The position numbers and the translations under genes were made by a program. The notes under the pieces are model-generated. The model was not told the DNA's origin. It saw nothing but the letters and a program-made list of their open reading frames with translations, and made no database searches. DNA of 64,000 nt from Silvimonas amylolytica (GTDB taxonomy: Bacteria > Pseudomonadota > Gammaproteobacteria > Burkholderiales > Chitinibacteraceae). Within the stretch, counting starts at the first letter, position 1, and every line of letters starts with the position of its first letter. The DNA is taken from the NCBI RefSeq assembly GCF_014645555.1, contig NZ_BMLY01000002.1, forward strand, positions 1-64,000. The letters are read 5' to 3'. Below are positions 52,376-62,005 of this stretch, in pieces.

Positions 52376-53815
52376 ATGTCTATTTATCCCGTGGTTTTGT
52401 GTGGTGGCAGTGGTTCGCGCTTGTGGCCTATGTCTCGTGGTGGTTACCCGAAGCAATATCTGAAGCTGACCGGCGAGACCAGCCTGCTGCAACAGACCGC
52501 ATTGCGGCTCAAAAACCTGAATCAGGCTGCGGCACCGATTCTGATCTCGCATGAAGAACAGCGTTTCCTGGTTGCGGAACAGGTGCGCAAGATTGGTATC
52601 GTGCCCGATACCATCGTGCTGGAGCCTGCTGGCCGCAATACCGCACCGGCAGTCGCGATTGCAGCATTGATCGTTACCGCCAAAGACCCCGATGGCCTGA
52701 TGCTGGTGATGCCTTCGGACCATGTCATTCGCAAAGACGATATCTTTGCCCGACTGGTCGATGAAGCCGCCGAAGTGGCAAGTCTGGGCAAACTGGTCAC
52801 CTTTGGCATCAAGCCCACGTCACCACAAACTGGCTACGGCTACATTTTGCGTGGAGATGCACTGGGCCCGGCCAACGCCTATAAAGTGCAATCTTTTGTC
52901 GAGAAACCGGATCTGGCGACTGCCGAGCGTTTTCTGGGTGATGGTCGCTATTACTGGAACAGCGGCATGTTCATGCTCAAGGCCTCTGTTTACTTGTCTG
53001 AGCTGCGCCGCTTGAACCCGGACATGTTGCTCAAGGCCGAACTGTCGCTGGAACGCAGCATGCGCGATGGTGATTTCACGCGACTGAACAAGGACGCGTT
53101 CCTGGCATGCCCTGCAGACTCGATTGACTACGCTGTGATGGAAAAAACCACCGAAGCGGCAGTTATCGAAGCCGCCGACCTTGGCTGGAGCGACATCGGC
53201 TCCTGGGATGCACTGGCAGACATCGGTAGCAAAGATGCGGCCGGCAATACGCTGGTCGGCGACGTCCTGACTGACCGGGTGAGCAGTTCGTATATCCGCG
53301 CAGAGCACCGCATGGTTGCTGCAATTGGCGTGGATAACATCGTCATTGTTGAAACCGCAGATGCCATTCTCGTGGCGCACAAAGACAAGGTGCAGGATGT
53401 AAAGAAAATGGTCGAGCGGCTCAATGCCTCTGGCCGTTCAGAGTCCGTCACGCACCGCAAGGTCTACCGCCCTTGGGGCTCCTACGAGGGGATTGATCAT
53501 GGTGATCGCTTCCAGGTCAAACGCATCATCGTGAGCCCCGGTTCGCAGTTGAGTTTGCAAATGCACCATCACCGCGCCGAACACTGGATTGTCGTCAAAG
53601 GTACGGCGCTTGTGGACAATGGTGATCAGCACATCTTGCTGACTGAAAACCAGTCTACCTACATCCCGCTGGGCACCACGCACCGACTGAAAAACCCGGG
53701 GAAGATTCCACTCGAATTGATTGAAGTGCAATCGGGCGCCTATCTGGGTGAAGACGACATCGTGCGCTTTGAAGACACCTATGGCCGCGTAGACAAACCT
53801 GAGGTCGTCAAATGA
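52376..53815 (+). CDS. manC: Mannose-1-phosphate guanylyltransferase / mannose-6-phosphate isomerase (copy 2)
   Basis: The 479-residue paralogue of the 37232-38659 protein has [20 protein letters not shown] at the N-terminus, SFVEKPDLA, and the C-terminal cupin with [11 protein letters not shown] and [10 protein letters not shown]. Both catalytic halves are intact. AGGA lies 9 bases before the ATG at 52376; the frame is open a further 67 codons upstream without family features. It is translationally coupled to manB copy 2 (ATGA). Confidence 0.96.
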   Translation: MSIYPVVLCGGSGSRLWPMSRGGYPKQYLKLTGETSLLQQTALRLKNLNQAAAPILISHEEQRFLVAEQVRKIGIVPDTIVLEPAGRNTAPAVAIAALIVTAKDPDGLMLVMPSDHVIRKDDIFARLVDEAAEVASLGKLVTFGIKPTSPQTGYGYILRGDALGPANAYKVQSFVEKPDLATAERFLGDGRYYWNSGMFMLKASVYLSELRRLNPDMLLKAELSLERSMRDGDFTRLNKDAFLACPADSIDYAVMEKTTEAAVIEAADLGWSDIGSWDALADIGSKDAAGNTLVGDVLTDRVSSSYIRAEHRMVAAIGVDNIVIVETADAILVAHKDKVQDVKKMVERLNASGRSESVTHRKVYRPWGSYEGIDHGDRFQVKRIIVSPGSQLSLQMHHHRAEHWIVVKGTALVDNGDQHILLTENQSTYIPLGTTHRLKNPGKIPLELIEVQSGAYLGEDDIVRFEDTYGRVDKPEVVK

Positions 53816-55206
53816 GCACTTTGCGTTGCTTCAAGGCGTATGACATCCGCGGCCGGCTGGGTGATGAACTCAATGAAGACATCGCCTACGCCATTGGGCG
53901 CGCTTATGCGCAGTTTTTGCAGGCACGCCGGGTTGTCATTGGCGGCGATGTGCGCACGTCCACAGCCGGCCTGAAAACTGCGCTGGCCAATGGGCTGATG
54001 GATGCGGGCGCCGATGTCATCGACATTGGCATGACCGGCACTGAAGAGGTCTACTTTGCGGCTTTTCATCTGGATGTGGATGGCGGCATTGAAGTAACGG
54101 CCAGTCACAACCCGATCGACTACAACGGCATGAAGCTGGTACGACGCGGTGCGCGTCCGATCAGTGGAGATACCGGATTGCGGGAAATCCAGGCCCTGGC
54201 TGAATCGCGTAACTTTGCGCCAGCTGTGCAGCGCGGAGGCCTGGCACGCCAGAGCATTCTGGATGCGTATGTGCAGCATCTGCTGGGGTATGTTGATCTC
54301 TCTGCCCTGCGACCGCTGAAACTGGTCGTCAATGCGGGGAACGGCGCGGCTGGTCATGTGGTCAACGCGCTGGAGGCAGTGTTCCAGCGCATGAAGGTGC
54401 CGGTCACCTTCATCAAAATCCATAATGAACCGGATGGCACGTTCCCGCATGGCATCCCTAACCCGCTCTTGCCAGAATGTCGGGCGGATACCGCCAATGC
54501 AGTGCGCGAACACGGCGCCGACATGGGTATTGCCTGGGACGGTGACTTTGACCGCTGCTTTTTGTTTGACGAAAGCGGTGAATTCATCGAAGGGTATTAC
54601 ATCGTCGGTTTGCTCGCGGCGGCCTTCCTGGCGCGCCAGCCGGGTTCACGCATCATTCATGATCCGCGTCTGACGTGGAATACGGTCGATGTAGTCCAGC
54701 AAGCGGGCGGCATCCCGGTCCAAAGTAAAACCGGTCACGCCTTTATCAAAGAGCGCATGCGGCAAGAAGACGCCATTTATGGCGGCGAAATGAGCGCCCA
54801 CCATTATTTCCGCGACTTTGCCTATTGCGATAGCGGCATGATCCCCTGGCTGCTGGTCTGCCAGCTTCTCAGTCATACAGGCCAACCTTTGTCAGCGCTC
54901 GTTGCCGACCGGATTGCGCGCTTTCCATCCTCAGGTGAAATCAACCGCAAGCTGGCCGATGCACCAGGCGCCATCGCAGAGGTTCGCCGTCGCTATGAGG
55001 GCGATGCCCTCAGTGTGGATGAAACAGATGGCATCAGTCTGGCGTTTGCCGACTGGCGCATGAATCTGCGTTCTTCCAATACGGAACCGGTGATCCGCCT
55101 GAACGTGGAGTCCCGTGGGAACCCGGCACTGATGCAGGCCCGCACCGCGGAAATCCTGCAGCTACTAGACAGTTTTGCCACGATGCCCGAGGCCCGGACT
55201 GCCTGA
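53812..55206 (+). CDS. manB: Phosphomannomutase/phosphoglucomutase (copy 2)
   Basis: The 464-residue paralogue of the 35855-37225 protein has phosphoserine loop TASHNP (Ser98), [18 protein letters not shown], and [10 protein letters not shown]. It has the same first ~30 residues as copy 1 with few changes. The gene overlaps manC copy 2 by 4 bp and is closed by a strong terminator. With manC it forms a complete, independent GDP-mannose unit from fructose-6-P via its isomerase half. Confidence 0.96.
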   Translation: MSTLRCFKAYDIRGRLGDELNEDIAYAIGRAYAQFLQARRVVIGGDVRTSTAGLKTALANGLMDAGADVIDIGMTGTEEVYFAAFHLDVDGGIEVTASHNPIDYNGMKLVRRGARPISGDTGLREIQALAESRNFAPAVQRGGLARQSILDAYVQHLLGYVDLSALRPLKLVVNAGNGAAGHVVNALEAVFQRMKVPVTFIKIHNEPDGTFPHGIPNPLLPECRADTANAVREHGADMGIAWDGDFDRCFLFDESGEFIEGYYIVGLLAAAFLARQPGSRIIHDPRLTWNTVDVVQQAGGIPVQSKTGHAFIKERMRQEDAIYGGEMSAHHYFRDFAYCDSGMIPWLLVCQLLSHTGQPLSALVADRIARFPSSGEINRKLADAPGAIAEVRRRYEGDALSVDETDGISLAFADWRMNLRSSNTEPVIRLNVESRGNPALMQARTAEILQLLDSFATMPEARTA

Positions 55207-55221
55207 TCAAGCGCCCATCGT

Positions 55222-55255
55222 TAAAAAAGCCCCGGCATGATCCGGGGCTTTTTTA
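55222..55255. terminator. Bidirectional terminator between manB copy 2 and yegP
   Basis: AAAAAAGCCCCGG, loop CATGAT, CCGGGGCTTTTTT lies between convergent genes, with A- and T-runs on both flanks. Confidence 0.92.
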
Positions 55256-55273
55256 TGCATGCCGCAATTGGCG

Positions 55274-55603
55274 TCAGTCTTCCACCAGCGTGGCATCTGG
55301 CCCGTTCTTTTTGACGGATTCGATGCCGTTTTCCATCGAAGCTTTGCTGTTGTACATCTCGCTCTTGCCTATCACCTGATGATTGGCTGCCTTGAGCACA
55401 AAGTACGGGTGGCCGTCCTTGCTTTCTTTACGCTCGAAATGCGCATCATCCGGCGCATTCTTGCGCACTGATTCAATCCCGTTCAACGCCGACGCCTTGG
55501 CGGTATACAACTCGCTGGTCAGAATGATCTGACCATTGACGGCGTGCAGGTTAAACATGAACTGGCCATCCTTGGCCGTTTTCAGATGGAATTTGCCCGA
55601 CAT
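55274..55603 (-). CDS. yegP: YegP/DUF1508 family protein with two repeats
   Basis: The 109-residue protein has two tandem copies of the DUF1508 fold: FHLKTAKDGQFMFNLHAVNGQIIL, then NGIESVRKNAPD; and FERKESKDGHPYFVLKAANHQVIG, then NGIESVKKNGPD. This fits the UPF0339 family of unknown function. The ATG at 55603 is chosen; the frame continues to 55774 through the terminator region and is not coding there. Confidence 0.93.
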   Translation of the reverse strand: MSGKFHLKTAKDGQFMFNLHAVNGQIILTSELYTAKASALNGIESVRKNAPDDAHFERKESKDGHPYFVLKAANHQVIGKSEMYNSKASMENGIESVKKNGPDATLVED

Positions 55604-55714
55604 GACCGCTCCTTGTTCCCGGTTGACCTGAGGCCGTGCTGCGCACAGCGCACGGCTTTTTGCAGTATTTGCAACAAGGTGCAGATTTTCAAAAGAATTT
55701 CTGCGAAACGGCCA

Positions 55715-55746
55715 TGAAAAAGCCCGGTCAGGCCGGGCTTTTTCAT
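55715..55746 (-). terminator. Terminator after ptsI
   Basis: GAAAAAGCCCGG, short loop, CCGGGCTTTTTC lies about 25 bases past the ptsI stop on the minus strand. Confidence 0.88.
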
Positions 55747-55770
55747 GTGCGAGCCAACACCAAGGACAGA

Positions 55771-57498
55771 TCAAGCCTGCAGTTCTTCCATCACCTGCCA
55801 GAGCGTCTCGATTTCATCGGCGTCCAGCAAACGCGCAATCAACGGTTTGATGCGTTCAAGGTCTGTCGACAGGACCTGTTCTTTTACCTTCAGCAAACGC
55901 GCTGGCAACATCGAGAAACGCCGCAACCCCAAGCCCAGCAGCAAACGCGTCAGGGCTGGGTCCCCCGCCATTTCACCGCACATCGAGATGGGTTTACCGA
56001 CACGATTGCAGGTGCTGATTACATGATGCAACAAGCGGATCACCGCCGGGTGGACCGGATCGTAAAGGTGCGAAACCGCATCATCATTGCGATCGACCGC
56101 CAGCGTGTACTGAATCAGGTCATTGGTTCCGATCGAGGCGAAATCCAGGTGGTGCAGGAAATGCTCCACGGTGAACGCGGCAGCGGGGACTTCGATCATC
56201 CCGCCCAACTCGATATGTTCGTCAAACGGGATGCCTTCCACACGCAGCTGTGCCTTGACTTCTTCCAGATGCCGCCGCGTCTGGCGCACCTCCCCGACGT
56301 GCGAAAGCATCGGGACCAGCAACTTGATCTTGCCGTGCGCCGAGGCCCGCAGCAGCGCGCGCAATTGTGTACGGAACAGTTGCGCTTCAGCCAGGCACAG
56401 GCGGATCCCCGTTAACCCAAGTGCAGGGTTGGGCGCATCCGTTTCTTCCTGCCATTTGGGAATCTTGTCTTTACCCAGATCAATGGTACGGATGATGACG
56501 GGCTGGCCATTCATTTGTTCGGCCACGGCGCGGTAGGCTTCGTATTGCTCTTGCTCGGTCGGCAGATCGTCTTCTGACAGGAACAAAAACTCGGAACGGA
56601 ACAATCCAATGCCCGTTGCGTTGTTTTCGATGACCTGGTCGGTGTCTTCCGGCAATTCGATGTTACCGAAGAGTTCAATCTCAACACCGTCTTGCGTCAC
56701 CGGGGTGCTGGTGCGGATATCCTGCAGGCGCGCCTGGCGCTCCGTCCATTCATCCTGCCGTGCACGGTATTCAGTGAGCGTGCGCTCGTCGGGGTCCACG
56801 ATGACCACGCCGTTGACGCCATCGACGATGATCAGCTCGTCTTCGTGGATCAGCGAGCGGGCGTGGCGCAGCGCCAGCACGGAAGGCAAATCCAGACTCC
56901 GCGCCAGAATGGCGGTGTGACTGGTTGGTCCGCCCACATCCGTGATGAATGCCAGGTATTCGCTGTCTTTGAACAGCACCATGTCAGCCGGAGACAGATC
57001 ATGCGCGACAAGGATGGAATCCCGGTCTGTCGGCGCGGGCGTGTGCATGGCCATATCATGGCCTGCCAGCGTCTTGAAAATGCGCTCCGTCACCTGGATC
57101 ACGTCGGTACGGCGTTCACGCAGATACTCTTCTTCAATCTCATCGAACTGGGCCAGCAAGGCATCCAGCTGCAGTTTGAGCGCCCATTCTGCGTTGCATT
57201 TGCGCTTTTCGATGATCTCTTTGGGTTCGACAGACAGTGTCTGATCGTTGAGCAGCATGATATGCAAACTCAGAAAAGCACCCAGCTCCGTCGGTGCGTT
57301 TTCCGGAATGCTGCCCCAAAGCATTTCCAGCTCTTGCCGCGCTGTTTTGACCGCAGAGTCATAGCGCGCCACTTCGCCGGCAATGTCTTCCGGGCGCACG
57401 GTGTAGTGCGCAATTTCGATGTCGGTATGCGATATGAGGTGGGCATGCCCGATGGCTACGCCACCGCCAACCCCGATCCCGTGCAAGGCAAGACTCAT
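55771..57498 (-). CDS. ptsI: Phosphoenolpyruvate-protein phosphotransferase (PTS enzyme I)
   Basis: The 575-residue enzyme I has the phosphohistidine motif GGPTSHTAILARSL (His194), the PEP-binding barrel with LFRSEFLF, and the C-terminal SIGTNDLIQYTLAVDR and CGEMAGD. It transfers phosphate from PEP to HPr. AGGAG lies 6 bases before the ATG at 57498. It is the last gene of EIIA-HPr-EI on this strand, with no sugar-specific EIIB or EIIC in the window. Confidence 0.97.
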   Translation of the reverse strand: MSLALHGIGVGGGVAIGHAHLISHTDIEIAHYTVRPEDIAGEVARYDSAVKTARQELEMLWGSIPENAPTELGAFLSLHIMLLNDQTLSVEPKEIIEKRKCNAEWALKLQLDALLAQFDEIEEEYLRERRTDVIQVTERIFKTLAGHDMAMHTPAPTDRDSILVAHDLSPADMVLFKDSEYLAFITDVGGPTSHTAILARSLDLPSVLALRHARSLIHEDELIIVDGVNGVVIVDPDERTLTEYRARQDEWTERQARLQDIRTSTPVTQDGVEIELFGNIELPEDTDQVIENNATGIGLFRSEFLFLSEDDLPTEQEQYEAYRAVAEQMNGQPVIIRTIDLGKDKIPKWQEETDAPNPALGLTGIRLCLAEAQLFRTQLRALLRASAHGKIKLLVPMLSHVGEVRQTRRHLEEVKAQLRVEGIPFDEHIELGGMIEVPAAAFTVEHFLHHLDFASIGTNDLIQYTLAVDRNDDAVSHLYDPVHPAVIRLLHHVISTCNRVGKPISMCGEMAGDPALTRLLLGLGLRRFSMLPARLLKVKEQVLSTDLERIKPLIARLLDADEIETLWQVMEELQA

Positions 57499-57605
57499 TC
57501 GGACTCCTGTGTCACCGCCCATTCCGAACCCCATGGGCACAGACGCGGCTGACGAAACTCAGCGAAGCGGTGCCGGCCAATGCCGGCAGAGTGATATGGT
57601 TACGT

Positions 57606-57875
57606 TTATTCGCCTTCGCCAAAGTAATCGGCAATCAGCGCTTCCAGTGCATCCAGCGCCATCTGGTCATCCGGGCCACTGGTTTCAATGGTCACGAGGC
57701 TACCCTTGCCCGCCGCCAACATCATGACGCCCATGATGGACTTTGCGTTGACACGCTTCTGGTTACGGCTAATCCATACTTCACTTTGAAACTGACTGGC
57801 CAGTTGGGTCAGCTTGCTGGATGCCCGCGCATGCAGACCCAGCTTGTTTACGATTTCGAGCTCTTTTACCGGCAT
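57606..57875 (-). CDS. ptsH: Phosphocarrier protein HPr
   Basis: The 89-residue protein has the phosphorylated His15 in NKLGLHARAS and the regulatory Ser46 motif NAKSIMGVMML. The HPr kinase site is thus conserved; many betaproteobacteria also encode HprK, though it is not in this window. It lies between EIIA and EI. Confidence 0.97.
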   Translation of the reverse strand: MPVKELEIVNKLGLHARASSKLTQLASQFQSEVWISRNQKRVNAKSIMGVMMLAAGKGSLVTIETSGPDDQMALDALEALIADYFGEGE

Positions 57876-57894
57876 GACCACAGATCCCCTGATT

Positions 57895-58296
57895 TCAACC
57901 CTGCGCCGTATTGGGCAACATATACAAAACACCTTCGAGTCCGCCGGTAATGGCCTTGCTGACCACCACTTCCAGCGGCTGCTGACAGTATGTCAAGGCA
58001 CGAACCAGCATAGGCAGATTCACCCCTGCAACGGCCTCTACCCGCCCCGGCTGGATCAACCGGTTAGAGACATTGGACGGCGTGCCCCCGTAAATATCGG
58101 TGAGCAGCAAAATCCCTGAGCCATCATCCAGCATGTCGATCAAGTCGTGCGCCTTGAGCACGACGTCATCCGGGTCTTCTGTCTTGCTGACTGACAACTG
58201 GCCAACATTGGTCAGCGGCCGACCCATGATGTGCTCGGCACACGAGATCAACGCTTCCCCAAGCGACACGTGCGTGACGATGATAATCCCAACCAT
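57895..58296 (-). CDS. PTS mannose/fructose-type EIIA domain protein
   Basis: The ~133-residue EIIA-Man type protein has the phospho-His near the N-terminus (MVGIIIVTHVSLGEAL, His9), LLTDIYGGTPSN, and GVNLPMLVRAL. It is upstream of HPr and EI with no EIIB, EIIC or EIID, so it probably works as a phosphorylation-dependent regulator. Start at 58296, with AAGGA upstream. Confidence 0.93.
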   Translation of the reverse strand: MVGIIIVTHVSLGEALISCAEHIMGRPLTNVGQLSVSKTEDPDDVVLKAHDLIDMLDDGSGILLLTDIYGGTPSNVSNRLIQPGRVEAVAGVNLPMLVRALTYCQQPLEVVVSKAITGGLEGVLYMLPNTAQG

Positions 58297-58496
58297 TCGG
58301 AGCATTCCTTGTGCATGGCCACAACGAACCTGGCTGCCTGTACCGGCCGGTTCCGGGGCGCATTCAAACGTCAGCCATCGTTCACCTGTGATGCAGGCAC
58401 CGAATCAGGTCTGCCGTTCTTTTTTTTGACTTTATAAGCAAATTTAACCGAATTCCCCCGGGCATTACAGCGCCCCCCGATTGCAGCGCAGGCTTT

Positions 58497-59543
58497 TCAG
58501 CGCAAACGGTAAACATGCGGCGGGTTAATCAACCACTCTACCCGAGCTTGCATGGACGGTGTCAGGTACACGCTGCCATCATTGGCAACAATCAGTACAT
58601 CCTTGACGCCGAACCGGGTGGCGTAGCCCACGGCATGATCAACCCCGCCAATGAATACCGGCTTGGTCAACGCATCTGAAATCGCACCGGCTTCACGCGA
58701 TGCCGGGGCAATCACCGTCGCCGCTTGCATGGTTTGCGCTGGCCAGCCGGTGCGCGGATCGATCAGGTGGCAATAACGTTTGCCGTTGACTTCAAAGTAG
58801 CGTTCGTAATCCCCGGAAGTCCCAATGGACTCGCCATCCGCCAGCGTAATCGCCGCCATCGCGCCCGGTTTGCGTGGGTGTTGCAGGCCCACTTTCCAGG
58901 GGGTATCCCCCTTTTTGCCCAGGGCCAGCACATTGCCGCCAATATTGATCAGTGCGTTGTAAATGTGATGCTTGCGCAGATACGCGGCGGCACGATCCAG
59001 CGCGAAACCCTTGAAGCCGCCCAGGTCAATGTTCACGTCCGGATTGCTGCTGGATACATTGGGTCCGTCAAAGTGCAGGTCATCCAGTGTGGGGTGCGCG
59101 GCCACCAGCGCCTTGATCTTGTCCGGGTCAGGTAGCACCGGTGCAAAGGTGTCGTTATGGAATCCCCAGGCCGCAACCAGGTCACCAATTGCTGGATCGA
59201 ACAATTGGTCAGCGCGCTCGGCATAGCCTTTAGCCTGCTGCAGGATGCTGATCATTTCTGGATCTGCTTCGGCGCTCTGGCCAGCGGCAAATGCCTGATT
59301 CAGCCGGGTAATGTCGGAAGGATGCCATGCATGCAGGCGCGCATGCAGACGGTCCAGATCGGCCAGAATGCTGGCGGTAGCCGCTTTGGCCTGATCTTCA
59401 GGCGTGCCATAAATGGTGATCTGGACACTGGTGCCAAAGACAAAGCTTTCTTGCTGGTAGACCGGCGGTTTACTACATGCCGCCAGCAGGCATGAACACA
59501 GCAACACCAGCAGGCGCAGTGCGCGCCACGAATCCGGACGCAT
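58497..59543 (-). CDS. apbE: FAD:protein FMN transferase (ApbE family lipoprotein)
   Basis: The 348-residue protein has a lipobox (LLVLLCSCLLAACS, Cys23) and the ApbE domain: YQQESFVFGTSVQITIYG, LHAWHPSDITRLNQAF, NIDLGGFKGFALDRA, ALINIGGNVLALG, and LIDPRTGWPA. It attaches FMN to Thr residues of periplasmic flavoproteins such as NqrB/C. The ATG at 59543 overlaps the gshB stop as TGATG. Confidence 0.95.
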   Translation of the reverse strand: MRPDSWRALRLLVLLCSCLLAACSKPPVYQQESFVFGTSVQITIYGTPEDQAKAATASILADLDRLHARLHAWHPSDITRLNQAFAAGQSAEADPEMISILQQAKGYAERADQLFDPAIGDLVAAWGFHNDTFAPVLPDPDKIKALVAAHPTLDDLHFDGPNVSSSNPDVNIDLGGFKGFALDRAAAYLRKHHIYNALINIGGNVLALGKKGDTPWKVGLQHPRKPGAMAAITLADGESIGTSGDYERYFEVNGKRYCHLIDPRTGWPAQTMQAATVIAPASREAGAISDALTKPVFIGGVDHAVGYATRFGVKDVLIVANDGSVYLTPSMQARVEWLINPPHVYRLR

Positions 59544-60496
59544 CAAGACAGTTTGCGCTCAAGCGCATCAATAAACAGCGCAGCGACATCGATGCCGGAT
59601 TGATCGGTGATCTCCTGAAAGCACGTCGGGCTGGTCACATTGATTTCAGTGACGTTTTCGCCAATCACATCCAGACCGACCAGGAACAACCCCTTGGCGG
59701 CCAGCTCCGGGCCGAGGGTTTCGGCAATCTCTCGGTCTTTGGCCGTGAGTGGGCGGGCGACACCGGTACCGCCTGCCGCCAGATTGCCACGGGTTTCACC
59801 CGCTTTCGGGATACGGGCCAGGCACCAGTCCACGGGCGTACCGTCAATGATCAGCACGCGCTTGTCGCCATCCTTGATCGCCGGCAAATAGCGCTGCGCC
59901 ATGATGGTGGCGGTTTCGTTGGCGGTCAGCATTTCGATGATCGAACCAATATTGGCGTCGTCAGGCCGGATGCGGAAAATACCCATGCCACCCATGCCAT
60001 CCAGCGGTTTGAGAATCACGTCACCGTGTTCATCCAGGAAGGCACGAATATCGGCGGCACGTTGCGTGACCAGTGTCGGCGCGGTGAATTGCGGGTGCTT
60101 GAGGATGGCCAGCTTTTCGTTGTAGTCGCGCAACGTCTGGCCTGGATTGAATACGCGGGCACCTTGTGCTTCGGCCAGCGTCAGCAAGTGAGTGGCATAC
60201 AGATACTGTTGATCAAACGGCGGGTCTTTGCGCATCAGTACGACATCAAAGTCCTTGAGCGCTTCGTGTTGTGGCGCCGAGAGTTCAAACCAGTGTTTGT
60301 ATTCCTGGGTCGTTGTGAAGGTCAGTCGTTGTGCGGCGGTTTGTACCGTGCCGTTTTGTACACGCATGTCATCGGCCAGCGTGACCCACAATTCCCAGCC
60401 GCGCTTGTTGGCTTCGCGCAGCATGGCGTAGGTGGAGTCCTTGTGGATTTTGAAACCGGCAACGGGATCGGCAATGACAAGCAGGCGTGTAGACAT
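59543..60496 (-). CDS. gshB: Glutathione synthetase
   Basis: The 317-residue ATP-grasp enzyme has RLLVIADPVAGFKIHKDST, LMRKDPPFDQQYLYATHLL, and KPLDGMGGMGIFRI. The C-terminal FVGLD-like and SPTCFQEI segments are those of GshB. It joins gamma-glutamylcysteine and glycine. I take the ATG at 60496 (MSTRLLV). It lies downstream of gshA on the same strand and overlaps apbE. Confidence 0.96.
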   Translation of the reverse strand: MSTRLLVIADPVAGFKIHKDSTYAMLREANKRGWELWVTLADDMRVQNGTVQTAAQRLTFTTTQEYKHWFELSAPQHEALKDFDVVLMRKDPPFDQQYLYATHLLTLAEAQGARVFNPGQTLRDYNEKLAILKHPQFTAPTLVTQRAADIRAFLDEHGDVILKPLDGMGGMGIFRIRPDDANIGSIIEMLTANETATIMAQRYLPAIKDGDKRVLIIDGTPVDWCLARIPKAGETRGNLAAGGTGVARPLTAKDREIAETLGPELAAKGLFLVGLDVIGENVTEINVTSPTCFQEITDQSGIDVAALFIDALERKLS

Positions 60497-60590
60497 ATCC
60501 GGCATTCCAGACAAACAGAACAGTGAGTGATAACCAGCGACGGTCAGATACGCAATGAGGCGGTCGCCCGCCTCATCGTCACATCTTCAA

Positions 60591-61889
60591 TCAGGCTGCG
60601 AACGAGAGCAGAGGCTCTGGCGCGGTAGCTTCGATTTCGTGCGAGGCGGCCAGCAACGCCAGCCGTGCAACCACACCATACGAGTAGAACCGGTTGGGTG
60701 CGCTATCCGGTGCGCCATCGCAATCCGGCGTCGTACACGGCGAAGCAAACGCCAGCGGTTCGAAATGCATGCCAGGGGCGTTCAGGTTTTCTTCCGGGCC
60801 ACGACCGGTATGCACGCGGTAGAAGCCGCCGACGACAAAGCGATCAATCATGTATACGACGGGTTCGGCCACGGCGTCATTGATGCTTTCAAAGGTCGGC
60901 ACGCCTTCTTGCACGATCACGTCGTGCACTTCCAGGCCTTCCTTGATCACGGACATCTTGTTGCGCTGCTTGCGATTGAGGCCAATCACTTCATCCGCAG
61001 ACTTCACACTCATGATGCCCATGCCGTACGTACCGGCGTTGGCTTTAACGATCACGAATGGTTCGTGATCGATGCCGTGTTCCTTGTACTTGACGCGAAT
61101 TTTGGCCAGCGTGCTGTTCACGGCATCGGCCAGTTGCTCTTCACCAGCGCGGGCATGGAAGTCCAGGCCATCGACGTGGGCAAAGTAAGGGTTGATGGTC
61201 CACGGATCAATGCCAATCAGTTTGGCGAAATCCGCTGCAACGTTGTCATAGGCGGCAAAATGCGTGGTCTTGCGGCGTACCGCCCAGCCAGCGTGCGGAG
61301 GCGGTACGACGATCTGCTCTACGCCATCCAGAATGTCAGGAATGCCGGCGGAAAGATCGTTGTTCAGCAGCACTGCACACGGATCGAACCCGGTCAGACC
61401 CACACGGTTGCCGTTGCGTACCAGCGGTTCCAGCGTCAGCTTCTGGCCATCCGGCAGGTCAAACGTGGTCGGCTCGGTGATTTCCGGGTTGAACGTACCC
61501 AGGCGCACGACAAGACCGGCCATTTTCATGATGCGGGTCAGCGCAGCGACGTTTTGCAAGTAGAAGGTATTGCGGGTGTGATTTTCCGGAATCAACAACA
61601 CACGACGTGCATCCGGACACATGTTTTCCAGCGCCGTCATCACCGCCTGGACGCCCAGCGGGTGGAATTCTGGATTGAGGTTGTTGAAACCGCCCGGAAA
61701 CAGGTTCATATCCACCGGGGCCAGCTTGTAGCCAGCATTACGCAGATCCACCGAGCCATAAAATGGCGGCGTCGATTCCTGCCACTGATTACGGAACCAG
61801 TGTTCAATTTCCGGCTGGGCCGAGAGAATGCGGCGCTCCAGATCCAGCAAAGGGCCAGACAGCGCGGTGGTGAGATGCGGAACGGTCAT
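60591..61889 (-). CDS. gshA: Glutamate-cysteine ligase (GshA, betaproteobacterial type)
   Basis: The 432-residue protein matches the GshA family found in beta- and some alphaproteobacteria (not the E. coli GshA fold): SVDLRNAGYKLAPVDMNLFPGGFNNL near residue 50, VLLIPENHTRN, and VKANAGTYGMGIM. It makes gamma-glutamylcysteine, with gshB 95 bp downstream. The ATG at 61889 is used; a GTG three codons earlier is possible, and the ribosome binding site is weak for both. Confidence 0.93.
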   Translation of the reverse strand: MTVPHLTTALSGPLLDLERRILSAQPEIEHWFRNQWQESTPPFYGSVDLRNAGYKLAPVDMNLFPGGFNNLNPEFHPLGVQAVMTALENMCPDARRVLLIPENHTRNTFYLQNVAALTRIMKMAGLVVRLGTFNPEITEPTTFDLPDGQKLTLEPLVRNGNRVGLTGFDPCAVLLNNDLSAGIPDILDGVEQIVVPPPHAGWAVRRKTTHFAAYDNVAADFAKLIGIDPWTINPYFAHVDGLDFHARAGEEQLADAVNSTLAKIRVKYKEHGIDHEPFVIVKANAGTYGMGIMSVKSADEVIGLNRKQRNKMSVIKEGLEVHDVIVQEGVPTFESINDAVAEPVVYMIDRFVVGGFYRVHTGRGPEENLNAPGMHFEPLAFASPCTTPDCDGAPDSAPNRFYSYGVVARLALLAASHEIEATAPEPLLSFAA

Positions 61890-62005
61890 GGGGAACACTC
61901 ATCAAAAACAGCGTCAGCCAAAAATGCGGGCGGCACCCAGATAATACAACCCGCATGAGCATGTTTCACGTTCATCACGTCAAGAGGTGACAGGCAGTCA
62001 CCGGA

